Part shown: in pieces, positions 1 through 10,180 of the stretch
Numbering within the stretch: position 1 is the first letter of the stretch
Layout of the letters: the number at the start of each line of letters is the position of its first letter
Assembly: GCA_030761205.1 (NCBI GenBank)
Contig: JAULJL010000035.1
Coordinates: forward strand, 13,162,001-13,226,000
DNA: 64,000 nucleotides
Direction of reading: 5' to 3'
Origin: Fremontodendron californicum
Lineage: Eukaryota > Streptophyta > Magnoliopsida > Malvales > Malvaceae
Translations under genes and position numbers: made by a program
Notes under the pieces: model-generated
What the model saw: the letters and a program-made list of their open reading frames with translations, nothing else
Told to the model about the DNA's origin: nothing
Databases searched by the model: none

Positions 1-1623
1 AAAATTAGGCGGTATAACCAGCCAATAAAAATAAATATAGGCGGTATAACCAGCCAATAAAAATAAATATACTTAAAAACTTATATACTTAGTATTGCCT
101 CCCCGGCAACGGCGCCAAAAACTTGATGGAGACTCAATTAAGAGTTGTAAACCCAAGTGCAGGTTATGTTCAAGTAATAAATTCTCGGGTGTCCGAGGTC
201 GAACCACAGGGAAGCGTACTAGTAAGTATAAGTTTATAAATATATATGAAAAAGAAAATAAACAAGATATTAGGGAATCAATAACAAAGAAAGTAAACAA
301 GATATTAGAGAACAAAATAAACAAAATTACATAAAAGCAATTAAACAAGATATAAAAAACAATAAGAAAGGATGTTGAGGTTAGAGAATCCACTCTTGAT
401 GTTATGCTAAGATTAATCTTGTTTTATTACACAATTGAAATCCACACGTAAGGGAGGTTCCAATCGGAAGGTTTAGCAATTCAGTCCAAATTGTCCAACG
501 TCCATAGCATATGATATTATGTTCATTTGGTGTCCTCAAAACTCATAAAAAGAGTCCAAGCATTCCTTATGCCAAGGTATATGTCTACAACAAATCAAGG
601 TTATGAAACCAAGCATTTACTGTGCCATTTTCATTGTCAATAATGAATCAAGATCTCTACTTTGCAAGTATGATTTTAAACCAAAAGAAAATATTATCTA
701 TACTAGTGTTTATAAATGATGATTCATTTTAGCTCATGTTTAAGAGACTAACCTTAGCATTTACCAAGAGCTTCACCTCATCACCTCAACAATATGATTA
801 GCAACACATACTAAAAATGAAAAAAATGTAAGAATCATAAGTAAATAAAGAAAAAGGAAACTAGAGAAAGGAAAAAAGAAGAAAACTTAGAGAATTTTAT
901 TACAATGGCTAATATCCTACCAATGTATAATGTATCACAATACTCATCCAAGGCCCTCTATTTATACACATTTTGGAGAGCTAAATGACAAGAGACAAGC
1001 TTTATAAATTTCAAAGGTAGGTATAATAGGTGGGTGCATTTTTCTAACAATTTTCGTCATGTTGTATGACAATTCTGATCAGCCAGCTTGATGGTCGATT
1101 TTGTCAATGTTGGAGGCTCGATCTGATCAAATGGTCTTCTAGAAAAATATGCCCCTATCAGTTACTGATCCATAGCCGTTGGAATCCGATCATTCTTTCA
1201 TATGGATCGGAAGATATGGTCAAAATACCAAAACGGTGCAGAACAGACGTCATTGCACATCAGCCAACTTGATGGTTGATTTCGGTAGGGAAAACGACTC
1301 CGTTTCAAGAAGTGTAAAACATGAAAAAGATAGATATGCCTCTTAACTTTGCAGTGTCAAAATTTCAGCCTTAATGCTTCGGTGAAACTCCCGATATAGC
1401 TGATATGGTAAACGGTGTCGGAACTGGAACTGAATTGGATTTGCCCTTAATTCTTGATTTAACCTAGTAATCTGAAATCACTCAAAGAAACTCATGAAAA
1501 ACACCAAATTACATAAAAATATAAAAGATCATAAACACAAGTAGACTAAGCAATAATAACTCGTATTTGACACAAAACAATAATAAAACATAACTAAAAA
1601 CTATATAATTATACGAGTTATCA
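1..1623 (-). mobile_element. Athila-like LTR retrotransposon, 5' end only
   Basis: This is the 5' end of a minus-strand Athila-like element whose body lies left of the window. Bases 124-1623 are a 1500-bp LTR, reading TGATAACTCG at its 5' end (right side) and TCCATCA at its 3' end (left side). The primer site follows at 100-117, and 1-99 is leader with two copies of the GGCGGTATAACCAGCC motif. A TATA box lies at 958-966. The LTR holds one copy of the 181-bp segment that is doubled in the LTRs of the 29906-48026 compound. It sits inside the TAT-like LTR that resumes at 1624. The expected target duplication on this side is CATCC (1624-1628); its partner is outside the window. Confidence 0.88.
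100..117 (-). promoter_or_regulatory. tRNA-Asp primer-binding site
   Basis: The minus strand reads TGGCGCCGTTGCCGGGGA six bases after the LTR end. This is complementary to the 3' end, CCA included, of plant tRNA-Asp, which is known to prime Athila-type elements. Confidence 0.85.
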
Positions 1624-4087
1624 CATCCATTATGCCATATCATCTTGTTTGCCATGTCGATTTCATTCACATGCCATGTCATCGTATGCAAGTTCATTTA
1701 GGTCTAGGTTACTTTATGAAAGCCATATATATTTTTTTCATGACATTTAGGTTTAAATTCATGCATTTCATGCATTATGTTTGCTGCATTGTTTCATGCA
1801 TTTCATGTTCATACCACTTGAATAATGACTTGAGCCAATTGATGGTTCAAAGTCATGCTCTCTTGAGCACACTTGTGGAAAATTAAGTTTGTCAAGTTGA
1901 TTATTCTACCTTTGTGATTTTTTTACTTAGCCAATTTTTATCTAATTTTCAAAAAGTCTTAGCTACTGTTTGCAAATCATTTTATGAGTTTCAAATATTT
2001 TTACTTTGATTTTTAAATGATTTTATCAAAGACAAAAAAAATGTGTTGGCAAAGCAGTTTTTTTCTTTCTCCCTCAAAAAACTCGTACATATCTGATTTT
2101 TCTGGGAATTCATCTTTGATTAGAAAATTAAGCCAATTTTCTGCCGTATATTTTTACATGTCCTGAGTCTCCAGTAATTTTTTCAGAATTTTTGGAATTT
2201 TTAAAAATAGGGTAAAAAATCGTGGATTAAAATTGGACAGTGGAGTCAGAATTGAATTTAAAGAAAAACAAAGCAGTTTTTTTTCTCCTCCAAAAAAACT
2301 CGTACATCTATGATTTTTTTGGAAATTCATCTTTGATTAGATAATTAAGCCGATTTGTTCTTGTGTAGTTTTACATGTCCAGAGTCTCCAGTATTTGTTT
2401 TAGAATTTTTAGAATTTTTAAAAATAGGGTAAAAAATCGTGGATTAAAACTGGACAGTGGAGTCAGAATTGAATTTAAAGAAAAACAAAGCAGTTTTTTT
2501 CTCCTCCAAAAAAACTCGTACATCTATGATTTTTCTGGAAATTCATCTTTGATCAGATAATTAAGCCGATTTGTTCTCGTGTAGTTTTACATGTCCAGAG
2601 TCTCCAGTATTTGTTTTAGAATTTTTGGAATTTTTAAAAATAGGGTAAAAAATCGTGGATTAAAACTGGACAGTGGAGTCAGAATTGAATTTAAAGAAAA
2701 ACCAATTTTCTATTTTGGTTAATTTACTTAGAGTGGGCTGATTAGGAGGGTTAGCTACTGACTTAGGGTGATTTCTAAGCCTTTTTAAATTCTAAAAATG
2801 GTTTTTCAAATCCCAGGTTAAGGGTAGTCAAGTCCGGATTTTTTAAACTTAGGAAATTAGAGCCATTTAAAAAAAATTTAGCCCAGTTTTTATTTTTTAT
2901 TCAAGCTTCTCAAAATTGTTTTCAAACAATCACAAAGTATTTTGGTTTTAGAATATTTAATTTGACATATTTTCCTAAGGTAGCCGGATATCTTGTTAGA
3001 TATACGGATTTCCTTAATTAAAGGAAAAAAATACATTTCATGCATTGCATTTTTATATTCATGCATTTTATATAATATGTGATTCTTGCCATAATAATTT
3101 CTATGATATTATTGTTATTTTGATTTATATTTTTTGATGTTACATGGTTTATTATATGGTTTTAAATATTTCATGATATCCTATGATTTTATTTAGTTAT
3201 TTTTATTTGGTATATACTATGTTCATGCATTATTATTTTCATGCATATTATATGATAGCATTATTTTATTCCATGTCATTTAAATTATATGCCATACCAT
3301 TCATATTTGTCATGTCATTTAGGTTGTATTATATTATTTAGACTGTACTATGTCATTTTATTTATGTCATGCATATACATATACATTTATTTTAAATGTT
3401 TTCAAAAGATAATGGTTTTCAATAAAAATAAAGATGTTCCCGAGTTAAAATAATTCATGAGTTCTCTACCGGGTTTGCTGGAGGGAATTTCATCAATTAT
3501 CATTAATAAAGGAATATCTTTCTTTCAAAAAAGAGAATGATTCGAAAAGTTTTTCAAAACTAATAAAAATTTCTATATTTTGCCACGTTTGTTGGGGAAT
3601 ATAGGAAAATTTTGAATTTATAAATTCCGAATCATTTTCAAATAAAAATTGAATTATTTTTCTTTAAATTGGGAATTAACTTGAAATACTAAATTTAAAA
3701 CCAATCTTTGCCGAGACTTGAGATAATACACGATTAATAAGGTACCGATTTATACGGGCGTTGTGGGGGTGCTAATCCTTCCCCACACGTAACCGACTCC
3801 CGAACCCGCTTCTTTGATTTCTCTGGTTTAAAACGCAGACTTGAAATTGGGTTTTAAAATGTTTTAATTAATTTTTAGAATATTTTATAAAACCAGTTTT
3901 AATAGGTGGCCGATCACACCTAGCTAAAAAAGATTGGTGGCGACTCCATGTTTTTTTAAGGTCATTTTCAAAACCTTCATTTTTCTAGAGGAATTAAGTC
4001 GACTTTTCCTCGATTTTTTTTAATGTCACGCCTAACGAATAATAAAGTCTTGCGATGAGACTCGTTATTTTTTTTTAGGTTGCGACA
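1624..4087 (+). mobile_element. TAT/Ogre-like element B1, 5' LTR (3' portion)
   Basis: This is the 3' part of a long LTR; its 5' part was displaced by the element at 1-1623 and lies outside the window. It aligns by eye with 26758-28588 (same strand) and with 50720-52740 and 62424-64000 (opposite strand). It ends GGTTGCGACA, directly before a tRNA-Arg primer site. Contents in order are CATG-rich sequence, a 217-bp tandem repeat (2051-2702), an AT-rich stretch, a GC-richer block near 3750-3830 and a conserved stretch ending in the LTR terminus. The short ORFs here are not conserved among copies. I see no gene. Confidence 0.85.
2051..2702 (+). repeat. 217-bp tandem repeat inside TAT-like LTR, three units
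   Basis: Three head-to-tail units begin at 2051, 2270 and 2487, each starting AAAGCAGTTTTT. Each contains ACTCGTACAT, GAGTCTCCAGTA and GGACAGTGGAGTCAG. The B2 LTR has one unit (about 27000-27215). The C 3' LTR has two (about 51945-52375). The C 5' LTR shows at least one and a half before the window ends. Copy number therefore varies between LTRs of one family. Confidence 0.9.
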
Positions 4088-4672
4088 GCTTGGCGACTCC
4101 ACTGGGGAAATATTAGAGAGTCAGGCCTAGAAATTAGTCGTGTGTTATCAAAGTCTCGGTTTTGTTGGTTTAATTGGTATTTAATTTTAATTCCCACATT
4201 TTTTTTATAAGGAGAATTTTGAAAATAATAAAATGTTTTTAAATATGTTCATACTCATGTGCATACATTTTACTTTTGTTCTCTAGTTATTTAAGGTTGT
4301 ATATTATAATTGCTTGTCGGTTAATGCGTTACACTATTCTTGAATGTTTTAATTGCTACGGCATTTAGAATAAGGTTTATAGAATAGGTAGTGAAAGGTT
4401 TGATATTCCTCCGCACACACTACACGTGCATTTGCATAACATGAATCCTCTACCCAGGTTCCGTCCTTTTAAGTGGGAGTAAAGTAACTAAGCCTTCGTG
4501 ATTGATCCTCCGTATGGGCTAGTGAAACACTTTCGGAGTATAAAGTACCTAATGCCTTCGTGATGATCCTCCGCATGGGCATAGGAAAATATACTCTAAC
4601 GAATTGAACCCGCTTTTATCAGGGTGCCTTACTAGCCTTCACCGGCGATAGTGAGGAACAATTCGGGGCCTT
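4088..4672 (+). other. B1 untranslated leader, left part
   Basis: This is the non-coding leader after the primer site, closely matched at 28589-29165 (B2) and on the opposite strand at about 61850-62423 (C). It contains two diverged copies of a block with CCTTCGTGAT followed by GATCCTCCG (near 4493-4520 and 4556-4580). It is interrupted at 4672 by the Athila-like element and continues at 14110. No coding potential is seen. Confidence 0.75.
4091..4108 (+). promoter_or_regulatory. tRNA-Arg primer-binding site of B1
   Basis: The sequence begins TGGCGACTCC three bases after the LTR end and is one base off the B2 version TGGCGACTCCGCTGGGGA. It is complementary to the 3' end of a plant tRNA-Arg, the primer reported for Ogre/TAT elements. 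Confidence 0.8.
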
Positions 4673-6173
4673 TGATAACTCGTATAATTATATAGTTTTT
4701 AGTTATGTTTTATTATTATTTTGTGTCAAATACGAGTTATTATTGCTTAGTCTAATTGTGTTTATGATCTTTTATATTTTTTTGTAATTTGGTGTTTTTC
4801 ACGAGTTTCTTTGAGTGATTTCAGATTACTAGGTTAAATCAAGAATTAAGGGCAAATCCAGTTCAGTTCCAGTTCCGACACCTTTTGCCATATCAGCTAT
4901 ATCTGGAGTTTCACTGAAGCAGTAAGGCTGAAATTTTGACAGTACAGAGTTAAGAGACATATCTATCTTTTTCATGTTTTACACTTCTTAAAACGGAGTC
5001 GTTTTCCCTAGCGAAATGTGGTATCAAGTTGGCTGATGTGCAATGACGTTTGTTCTGACCAGTTTTGGTATTTTGACCATATCTTCTGATCCACATGAGA
5101 AAATGAGCTGATTCCAACGGCTATGGATCACAAACTGATAGGGGTATATTTTTCTAGAAGACCATTTGATCATATCAAGCATCCAACATTGACAAAATCA
5201 ACCATCAAGCTGGCTGATCAGAATTGTCATACAATATGACGAAAATTGTTAGAAAAATGCACCCACCTATTATACCTACCTTTGAAATTTATAAAGCTTG
5301 TCTCTTGTCATTTAGCTCTCCAAAATGTGTAAAAGTAGAGGGCCTTGGATGAGTATTATTGTAGATTGGTAGGATATTAGCCATTGTAATAAAATTCTCT
5401 AAGTTTTCTTCTTCTTTCCTTTCTCTAGTTTTCTTTTTCTTTATTTACTTATGTTTCTTACATTTCTTTTCATTTTATTCATATCTAGTATGTGTTGCTA
5501 ATCATATTGTTGAGGTGATGAGGTGAAGCTTTTGGTAAATGCTAAGGTTAGTCTCTTAAACATGAGCTAAAATGAATCATCATTTATAAACACTAGTATA
5601 TATAATATTTTCTTTTGGTTTAAAATCATACTTGCAAAGTAGGGATCTTGATTCATTATTGACAAGGAAAATGGCACAGTAAATGCTTGGTTTCATAACC
5701 TTGATTTGTTGTAGACATATACCTTGGCATAAGGAATGCTTGGACTCTTTTTATGAGTTTTGAGGACACCAAATGAACATAATATCATATGCTATGGACG
5801 TTGGACAATTTGGACTGAATTGCTAAACCTTCCGATTGGAACCTCCTTTATGTGTGGATTTCAATTGTGTAATAAAACAAGATTAATCTTAGCATAACAC
5901 CAAGAGTGGATTCTCTAACCTCAACATCTTTTCTTATTGTTTTTTATATCTTGTTTAATTTCTTTTATATTTTGTTTATTTTGTTATCTAATATATTGTT
6001 TATCTTATTTTGTTGTTGATTCCCTAATATCTTGTTTACTTTCTTTGTCTTATATATTTATAAACTTATACTTACTAATACGCTTCCCTGTGGTTCGACC
6101 TCGGACACCCGAGAATTTATTACTTGAACATGACCTGCACTTGGGTTTACAACTCTTAATTGAGTCTCCATCA
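4673..6173 (+). repeat. 5' LTR of the Athila-like element
   Basis: It starts TGATAACTCG and ends TCCATCA. An 11-bp inverted repeat lies just inside the start: ATAACTCGTAT at 4675-4685 and ATACGAGTTAT at 4730-4740. The TATA box present in all other LTRs of the family reads GTAAAAGTAG here (about 5329-5338), so the promoter that would drive this copy appears damaged. TG...CA ends and target duplications fix both boundaries. Confidence 0.92.
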
Positions 6174-6179
6174 AGTTTT

Positions 6180-6197
6180 TGGCGCCGTTGCCGGGGA
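6180..6197 (+). promoter_or_regulatory. tRNA-Asp primer-binding site
   Basis: TGGCGCCGTTGCCGGGGA lies six bases after the 5' LTR and is complementary to the 3' end of plant tRNA-Asp. Confidence 0.88.
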
Positions 6198-6241
6198 GGC
6201 AATACTAAGTATATAAGTTTATAAGTATATTTATTTTTATT

Positions 6242-6328
6242 GGCTGGTTATACCGCCTAATTTTCTATATATTTATATTTATATTGTATATTAACTTTGT
6301 TTTATTTTTATTGGCTGGTTATACCGCC
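6242..6328 (+). repeat. Duplicated hairpin motif in the leader
   Basis: GGCTGGTTATACCGCC occurs at 6242-6257 and 6313-6328. It can fold into a short stem (GGC/GCC plus GGT/ACC) with one bulged base. Paired copies occur in every leader of the family seen here (1-60, 37985-38075, 46224-46305, all inverted). The role is unknown; a packaging or dimer signal is only a guess. Confidence 0.6.
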
Positions 6329-6445
6329 TAATCTGTATATTAACTTTGTTTTATGCTTGTTTGGCGACGTAATTTTAGATCTCGTCGTTTAGTTAGATTT
6401 TATTGTGAAACTTTTTCAGGTAATCTTTCTAATACAACTCCTACC

Positions 6446-9193
6446 ATGGCTGACAATGAAAGTGTTCATGCTGAAGATGAGAACAGACAAGTACGCACCA
6501 TGCGTGACTACTTACAACCAACTCGAAGCTCATCACACTCTTGTTTTATTTTTCCTCTCAATGCAAACAACTTTCGTTTTAAACCAGGTATGATAGCTTT
6601 GCTTCCAAATTTCCATGGGTTAGAATCGGAAAGTGCTTACTCGTTTCTAAAAGACTTCGAAGATGTATGTGTCACCTTTAATGACCAACAATGTACAAAT
6701 GAAATTGTCAAGCTAAAATTATTTCCTTTTTCTTTAAAAGATAAAGCAAAAATTTGGCTTCATAATTTAAAACCAAGGTCAATTGGCACATGGCAAGAAT
6801 TACAAACTGAGTTTCTAAAGAAATTTTTCCCACCACATAAAACTACTGCTTTGAAAAGACAGATTCAAAATTTCAATCAAAATCAAAATGATGCATTTTT
6901 TCAGTGCTGGGAGCGTTTTAAAGATTTGTTAAGTTCTTGTCCACATCATGGTTTTGAAAAATGGCGTCTTATTAGTTTCTTTTATGAAAGTTTAACTCCT
7001 GAAACTAAACAATTTGTTGAAACAATGTGTAACGGTGAGTTTCTAGAAAAAGAACCTGAAGAAGCCTTTGACTACCTAGACCATTTGGCAGATAACTCTC
7101 AAGCCTGGCACACAGATAATTCATCTGAAAGTTCCAATAGATCTAATCTTGTTTCTAACAGAGGTAAATATCATTTTAGTTAAGAAGATGAGATAAAAGC
7201 TAAAGTAGCTAATTTGGCTAGAAAGATTGAAGCCATGGAACTTAGAGAAGTAAAAGAAGTCAAAACGGTTAAAAATGAAGAAAGTTGTGGAATTTGTGAA
7301 ATCATGGGACACCCCACTTCTGAATGTCCAAACATTCCCATTCTTAAATAAGCGTTGCATGATCAAGTAAATTCCATAAACACATTTGAAAAGCCTTTTC
7401 CTTCTCCTTACTCTAAAACGTATAACCTTGAATGGAGAAATCATCCCAACTTCAGTTGGCGGAATAATAATCATGTTCAGGTACCACAATCTCAAAAGTC
7501 GGGCAACACTTTTTCCTATCAACCTTCACGTGTACAAACCTTGGAAGAGACATTGCAAGCATTCATGCAAACACAAGCAAATGTGAATAACCAAACTTCA
7601 CAGGACATCAATGAGATCAAAAACACCTTGTCCACATTGACAGCTTCATTACGCACTCAAGAAAAAGGTAAGTTTCCTGCTCAACCTCAGCCTAACCCTT
7701 CTACTCAATGTCTTGTTTCTTGCTCCAATGAAACTCAACAGGAAAATGCCAGTTCTATCACAACTCTTCGAAGTGGAAAGGCAATTGACAAAAACATTCC
7801 ATCAAAAGACCAAGATCCTCCTTCCCCTCCGAAAAGTAATGGTAAGGATGATGGTAAGTCTGAACTTCTTGAAAATTTGGACAAAGAAAAAGGTATGCAT
7901 CCTGCTCCTTTTCCTCAAAGGTTGCAAACAATAAAGAATTTGAATCAAAATTCAGAAATTTATGAACTTTTCAAACAAGTTAAGATTAACATTCCTTTAT
8001 TGGATGCAATCAAACAAGTTCCATCTTATGCTAAATTTTTGAAGGACATGTGCACAGTTAAAAGGAAACATAATGTACAAAAAAAAGCATTTCTGACGGA
8101 AAGTGTAAGCTCAATCATTCAGCACCTTACTCCACCAAAATTCAAAGATCCTGGATGTCCAACAATCTCATGCATCATTGGAAACACTAGAATAGAACGT
8201 GCATTGCTTGATCTTGGTGCTAGTGTTAATCTTTTGCCTTTTTCTGTTTATCAACAGTTAGGTTTAGGTGAACTCAAGAAAACACCTGTTACACTTCAAC
8301 TAGCTGATCGTTTTGTAAAAATTCCCCGAGGGATAGTTGAAGATGTTTTGGTTCAAATTGATAATTTTTACTTCCCTGTTGATTTTATTGTTTTGGACAC
8401 ACATCCTGTTTCAAATCCAAATGTTCAAATTCCTGTTATATTAGGCCGTCCATTTCTTGCAACTTCTAATGCTCTGATAAATTGCAGGAATGGTATTTTG
8501 AACATTTCTTTTGGAAATATGACTTTAGAATTAAATGTGTTCAACATTTGCAAGCAATCTGGTGATGATTCAGAAGTACATGAAGTGGATTTCATTGAAG
8601 AACTTGTTCATGAACATCTCACCACTACCACATTCCATGATCTTTTAGAAGCTTATTTAATTGAATGTGAGTTTGATAATGCTTCAGAAATTTCACACAC
8701 TGATTCTTTGTTAAATTCTTTTCAGGATAAGCATTATTGGAAACAAAAGTTTGAGGAACTTCCATCACTCACAAATGTCACTGTACCATCAACTATTGAA
8801 CCACCCAAGCTGGATTTAAAACCATTGCCATCCGAGCTAAAATGTTCCTTTTTGGGTGAGAATGAAACTTTTCCAGTCATAATTTCTTCACATCTTGATG
8901 AACTACAAGAAGGAAAAATTCCTTCTCAATGGAGCCCCCAAGATAAAAGGAAGTTTCTGAATGAGGTAAAAAAGTTCTACTGGGATGACCTTTACTTGTT
9001 CAAATATTATCCTGATCAGATTTTTCGAAGATACATTCCCGACAATGAGGTAAGTAGTGTAATTAAGTTTTGTCATTCCGAGGCATGTGGTGGTCATTTT
9101 TCATCAAAGAAAACTGCTGCAAAAATTTTACAGTGTGGATTTTACTGGCCACCCCGGTTAAATGGCGGATTACGGTACTCCGTGATTATTTAA
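6446..9193 (+). pseudogene. gag-protease-integrase remnant, two nonsense codons
   Basis: This is the structural polyprotein frame of the Athila-like element. I chose the ATG at 6446 (MADNES) because it has a good Kozak context (ACCATGG) and Athila Gag usually begins with such a segment; the frame is open upstream to 6353. Visible in order: Gag N-terminus with TMRDYLQPTRSS; capsid-like region; a CCHC knuckle (C-x2-C-x4-H-x4-C, near 7287-7330); a Q/N-rich linker; retropepsin with active-site motif LLDLGAS (Asp codon 8210-8212) and flap/end motif ILGRPFL; then an abrupt join to the integrase zinc-binding region, ending GFYWP near 9150. Reverse transcriptase, RNase H and the catalytic integrase core are missing. 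Stops at 7181-7183 (CAA to TAA) and 7349-7351 (GAA to TAA) break it, so it cannot give a full polyprotein without readthrough. The equivalent frame at 35085-37868 is open. Confidence 0.9.
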
Positions 9194-9238
9194 GTCGGTT
9201 CCATCAGCTACCCACAAAACTGATATTGTATATAAATG

Positions 9239-9282
9239 TCTCTTTCAATTTCTCTTTCATTTTATTTATTTATTTTTTTTAG
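9239..9282 (+). promoter_or_regulatory. Possible 3' splice acceptor before the zinc-finger ORF
   Basis: A 40-base pyrimidine-dominated tract ends TTTTTTTTAG, one base before the ATG of the zinc-finger ORF. The inverted relatives keep a pyrimidine tract ending CAAG at the same place. Env-like genes of plant retroelements can be expressed from spliced RNA, so this may be the acceptor (inference). No donor was identified. Confidence 0.5.
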
Positions 9283-9283
9283 G

Positions 9284-9820
9284 ATGGATGATATTCTCAC
9301 AAGATTGCAGAAACGATTTCCTCATTTTCCTCGAAATATTTTACTGAAGCTTTACCAAGTTCGATTTGAAAGATTAAGAATGCTTATGCACAAAGGGATT
9401 CCTGAAGACATACGTTGGATAATTGAAGCCAAGGTACATGAAGATGAATATCTTCCTGTTTTGCATTTACCAGGTACAGGTAGAAGCACTTTTGCAAAGA
9501 AGCGACAAGCAAAGCGCATGAGTTCAAATTGCCATAAATGTGCACGATGGACGTGTAATGGTAAATGTCGCTCTATTGGGATTCCGTCCTCGAATCGAGA
9601 TGATAAAATTGAATTCATTAAGGATGGACTAAGTAAGGAGAATTTGGGTAATATCCAACTTTTTCTTGAGACGCATCCTAGTGGAGACGTACAAAGAGAA
9701 ATTCTTGATTTATGGCCGCAATTCCAAAGGGAATGGCAACATCTTGGGAATCTGATGTTAAAAGACCCTGTTTGCCAGCTTGTAAGAAAACTGGATGATA
9801 AGCATATCCTCGACTCATAG
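9284..9820 (+). CDS. Viral NABP-like zinc-finger protein in a retrotransposon
   Basis: This is an open 178-residue frame. The ATG at 9284 (MDDILT) was chosen because it directly follows the acceptor-like tract and is shared by all three copies. Seen: an amphipathic N-terminal part (about 1-60); a basic motif GRSTFAKKRQAKR at 66-78; four cysteines at 83, 86, 91 and 95 forming a C-x2-C-x4-C-x3-C finger with His84; then DKIEFIKDGL at 107-116 and an acidic/aromatic tail of about 60 residues. Known of families: a GRST-basic stretch followed directly by a small Cys cluster is the hallmark of the cysteine-rich nucleic-acid-binding proteins of carlaviruses and vitiviruses, several of which suppress RNA silencing. 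The match is from recognition, not a search. The frame sits between the pol remnant and the LOG ORF. Copies at 34375-34911 and 42616-43151 are broken. A plant zinc-finger origin is the alternative. Confidence 0.65.
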   Translation: MDDILTRLQKRFPHFPRNILLKLYQVRFERLRMLMHKGIPEDIRWIIEAKVHEDEYLPVLHLPGTGRSTFAKKRQAKRMSSNCHKCARWTCNGKCRSIGIPSSNRDDKIEFIKDGLSKENLGNIQLFLETHPSGDVQREILDLWPQFQREWQHLGNLMLKDPVCQLVRKLDDKHILDS

Positions 9821-10135
9821 AAGGCGTTTAAGCCGTTTCTGGACGTAAAACCAGAGGAAGATGTGAGCCACAATCACAACTACAATAAATGACTTCTCAG
9901 CTTTTGGTTTGATTTGCAATAACTTCATTTCGGTTTAATTTACGTGTTGTTCGGTTTGTGTAATTATTCTCAATTTTTTTTTTGCATTGGTCTTTTACGG
10001 TTGATTTTTCTTCTCTTTTTGATTTTCTTCCTGAAATCACGCAAAAATCTTTTGTTAGGTTAACATTTTCTTCTGACAGGTCAAATACACTTTCGGCGAC
10101 ATTATTACTCTTGTCTGATTCACTACTCAGTCCTC

Positions 10136-10168
10136 TATATATTACACCATGTACTCATTCTCTTTTAG
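10136..10168 (+). promoter_or_regulatory. TATA-like box and acceptor-like site upstream of LOG ORF
   Basis: TATATATT at 10136-10143 lies about 40 bases before the LOG ATG, and CATTCTCTTTTAG ends at 10168, 12 bases before it. The first resembles a minimal promoter, the second a 3' splice site. Both are kept in the two inverted copies, where the second reads CTTTCAG. Either could allow separate expression of the LOG ORF; the sequence alone does not decide. Confidence 0.45.
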
Positions 10169-10180
10169 GCACTAAAAAAA

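Noticed and set aside
4091..4108. tRNA-like sequence (also at 6180, 28592, 38117, 46350, 62403)
   Set aside because: Only the 18 bases complementary to a tRNA 3' end are present, placed at LTR ends; these are primer sites, not tRNA genes.
9100..9193. A complete integrase
   Set aside because: Sequence stops right after GFYWP; the second Cys pair, catalytic core and C-terminus are missing from this copy.
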